Of a stretch of 64,000 bases of DNA, positions 63,470 through 64,000 are shown piece by piece. Source of the DNA: Acidovorax sp. GTDB taxonomy: Bacteria; Pseudomonadota; Gammaproteobacteria; Burkholderiales; Burkholderiaceae_C. Each line of letters begins with the position of its first letter. Positions within the stretch are counted from its first letter, which is position 1. The notes under the pieces were generated by a model. It did no database searches. It was not told the DNA's origin and was given only the letters and a program-made list of their open reading frames with translations. The translations under genes and the position numbers were made by a program. The DNA is taken from the NCBI GenBank assembly GCA_031277855.1, contig JAITLO010000034.1, forward strand, positions 165,412 through 229,411, in the 5' to 3' direction.

Positions 63470-64000
63470 TTACTTGTCGGCGTCCAGCTTGGCGCGCAGC
63501 AGAGCACCCAGGCTGGTGGTGCCGGCGTTTTCCTTGGACGACTGGGCCGACAGGGAAGCCATGGCTTCTTGCTGCTCAGCGTGGTCCTTGGCCTTGATGG
63601 ACAGCTGGATGTTGCGGCTCTTGCGATCCACGTTCACCACCACCACGGAGACTTCGTCGCCTTCCTTCAGGACGGAGCGAGCATCTTCCACGCGGTCTTG
63701 CGAGATTTCGGAAGCGCGCAGGTAGCCGATGATCTCTTCACCCAGGTCGATTTCAGCGCCCTTGGCATCCACGGTCTTGACCTTGCCGGTCACGATGGAG
63801 CCCTTGTCGTTCACGGTCACGAAAGTGGTGAACGGATCGCTGTCCAGCTGCTTGATGCCCAGGGAGATGCGCTCGCGCTCCACGTCCACGGCCAGCACGA
63901 TGGCTTCGACTTCCTGGCCCTTCTTGTAGTTACGAACAGCGGCTTCGCCGGTTTCGTTCCAGGACAGGTCGGACAGGTGCACCAGGCCGTCGATACCGGC
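63470..64000 (-). CDS. rpsA: 30S ribosomal protein S1, truncated by the window edge
   Basis: C-terminal 176 residues of ribosomal protein S1; the frame is open to base 64000, so the N-terminal part lies beyond. One complete S1 OB-fold repeat ([26 protein letters not shown]) and a further one ([20 protein letters not shown] ... [13 protein letters not shown]) are visible, preceded by [14 protein letters not shown]. The tail ends [14 protein letters not shown]. Gene order with ihfB confirms identity. Confidence 0.97.
   Translation of the reverse strand, partial: AGIDGLVHLSDLSWNETGEAAVRNYKKGQEVEAIVLAVDVERERISLGIKQLDSDPFTTFVTVNDKGSIVTGKVKTVDAKGAEIDLGEEIIGYLRASEISQDRVEDARSVLKEGDEVSVVVVNVDRKSRNIQLSIKAKDHAEQQEAMASLSAQSSKENAGTTSLGALLRAKLDADK

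Overview
The window is one high-G+C chromosomal segment from a beta-proteobacterium, most likely Comamonadaceae (Comamonas/Delftia/Acidovorax type). This rests on gene content: Bug/TctC-type extracytoplasmic binding proteins, a complete cbb3 oxidase locus with Anr/FNR boxes, a phasin, a LapAB-ihfB-rpsA block, and intergenic repeats of a style common in that family. I could not run a search, so genus is an inference. Almost every gene is ordinary chromosomal housekeeping, metabolic or envelope function. No phage, transposase, plasmid or CRISPR signal was seen.

Layout. 1-10 kb: 3' end of acs followed by an unusual block of structured tandem repeats; a LapA-like membrane protein; a cytochrome c; ilvD; a TctC-type protein; rluE; a GlxA/FtrA-type regulator divergent from a rhodanese; DUF1232 protein; GST. 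10-20 kb: P-loop NTPase; DUF817 membrane protein; ampR divergent from a class A beta-lactamase; a degenerate HD-GYP protein paired with an Aer-like PAS/HAMP protein lacking the chemoreceptor tip; a bacterioferritin-like protein without the haem methionine; an MFS protein; a second GlxA-type regulator. 20-25 kb: lgt, then malonyl-CoA decarboxylase, TctC-type protein and enoyl-CoA hydratase, a probable malonate/acyl-CoA unit. 25-33.5 kb: uspA divergent from ccoI-ccoS-ccoNOQP-ccoG-ccoH, which assembles the high-affinity terminal oxidase; two Anr/FNR boxes lie at uspA/ccoI and in front of ccoN.

33.5-45 kb: SDR dehydrogenase, phasin, thioesterase, pncB, Na+/H+ antiporter, an HD-GYP-like protein, 2-hydroxyacid dehydrogenase, rmuC-MFS, LOG-family protein. 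45-52.5 kb (minus strand): a six-gene Mrp/Mnh-type cation/proton antiporter operon (fused A/B, then C, D, E, F, G), followed by crcB. 52.5-64 kb: bile-acid-symporter-like transporter, an unrecognised 88-residue protein, psd, an HPP-CBS membrane protein, infA, two convergent tRNA-Pro(TGG) genes flanking a small NTF2-like gene, cysB, a VOC protein, phnA, an old-yellow-enzyme oxidoreductase, lapB-lapA, ihfB and the 3' end of rpsA.

The least explained signals are intergenic: (i) three imperfect ~127-bp units at 1682-1971 whose hairpins keep pairing through compensatory changes; (ii) a dispersed ~80-120-bp palindromic family sitting directly on gene stop codons, in two cases supplying the stop; (iii) two 156-bp copies of a second family; (iv) a small A+T-rich palindromic island near 59.58 kb.
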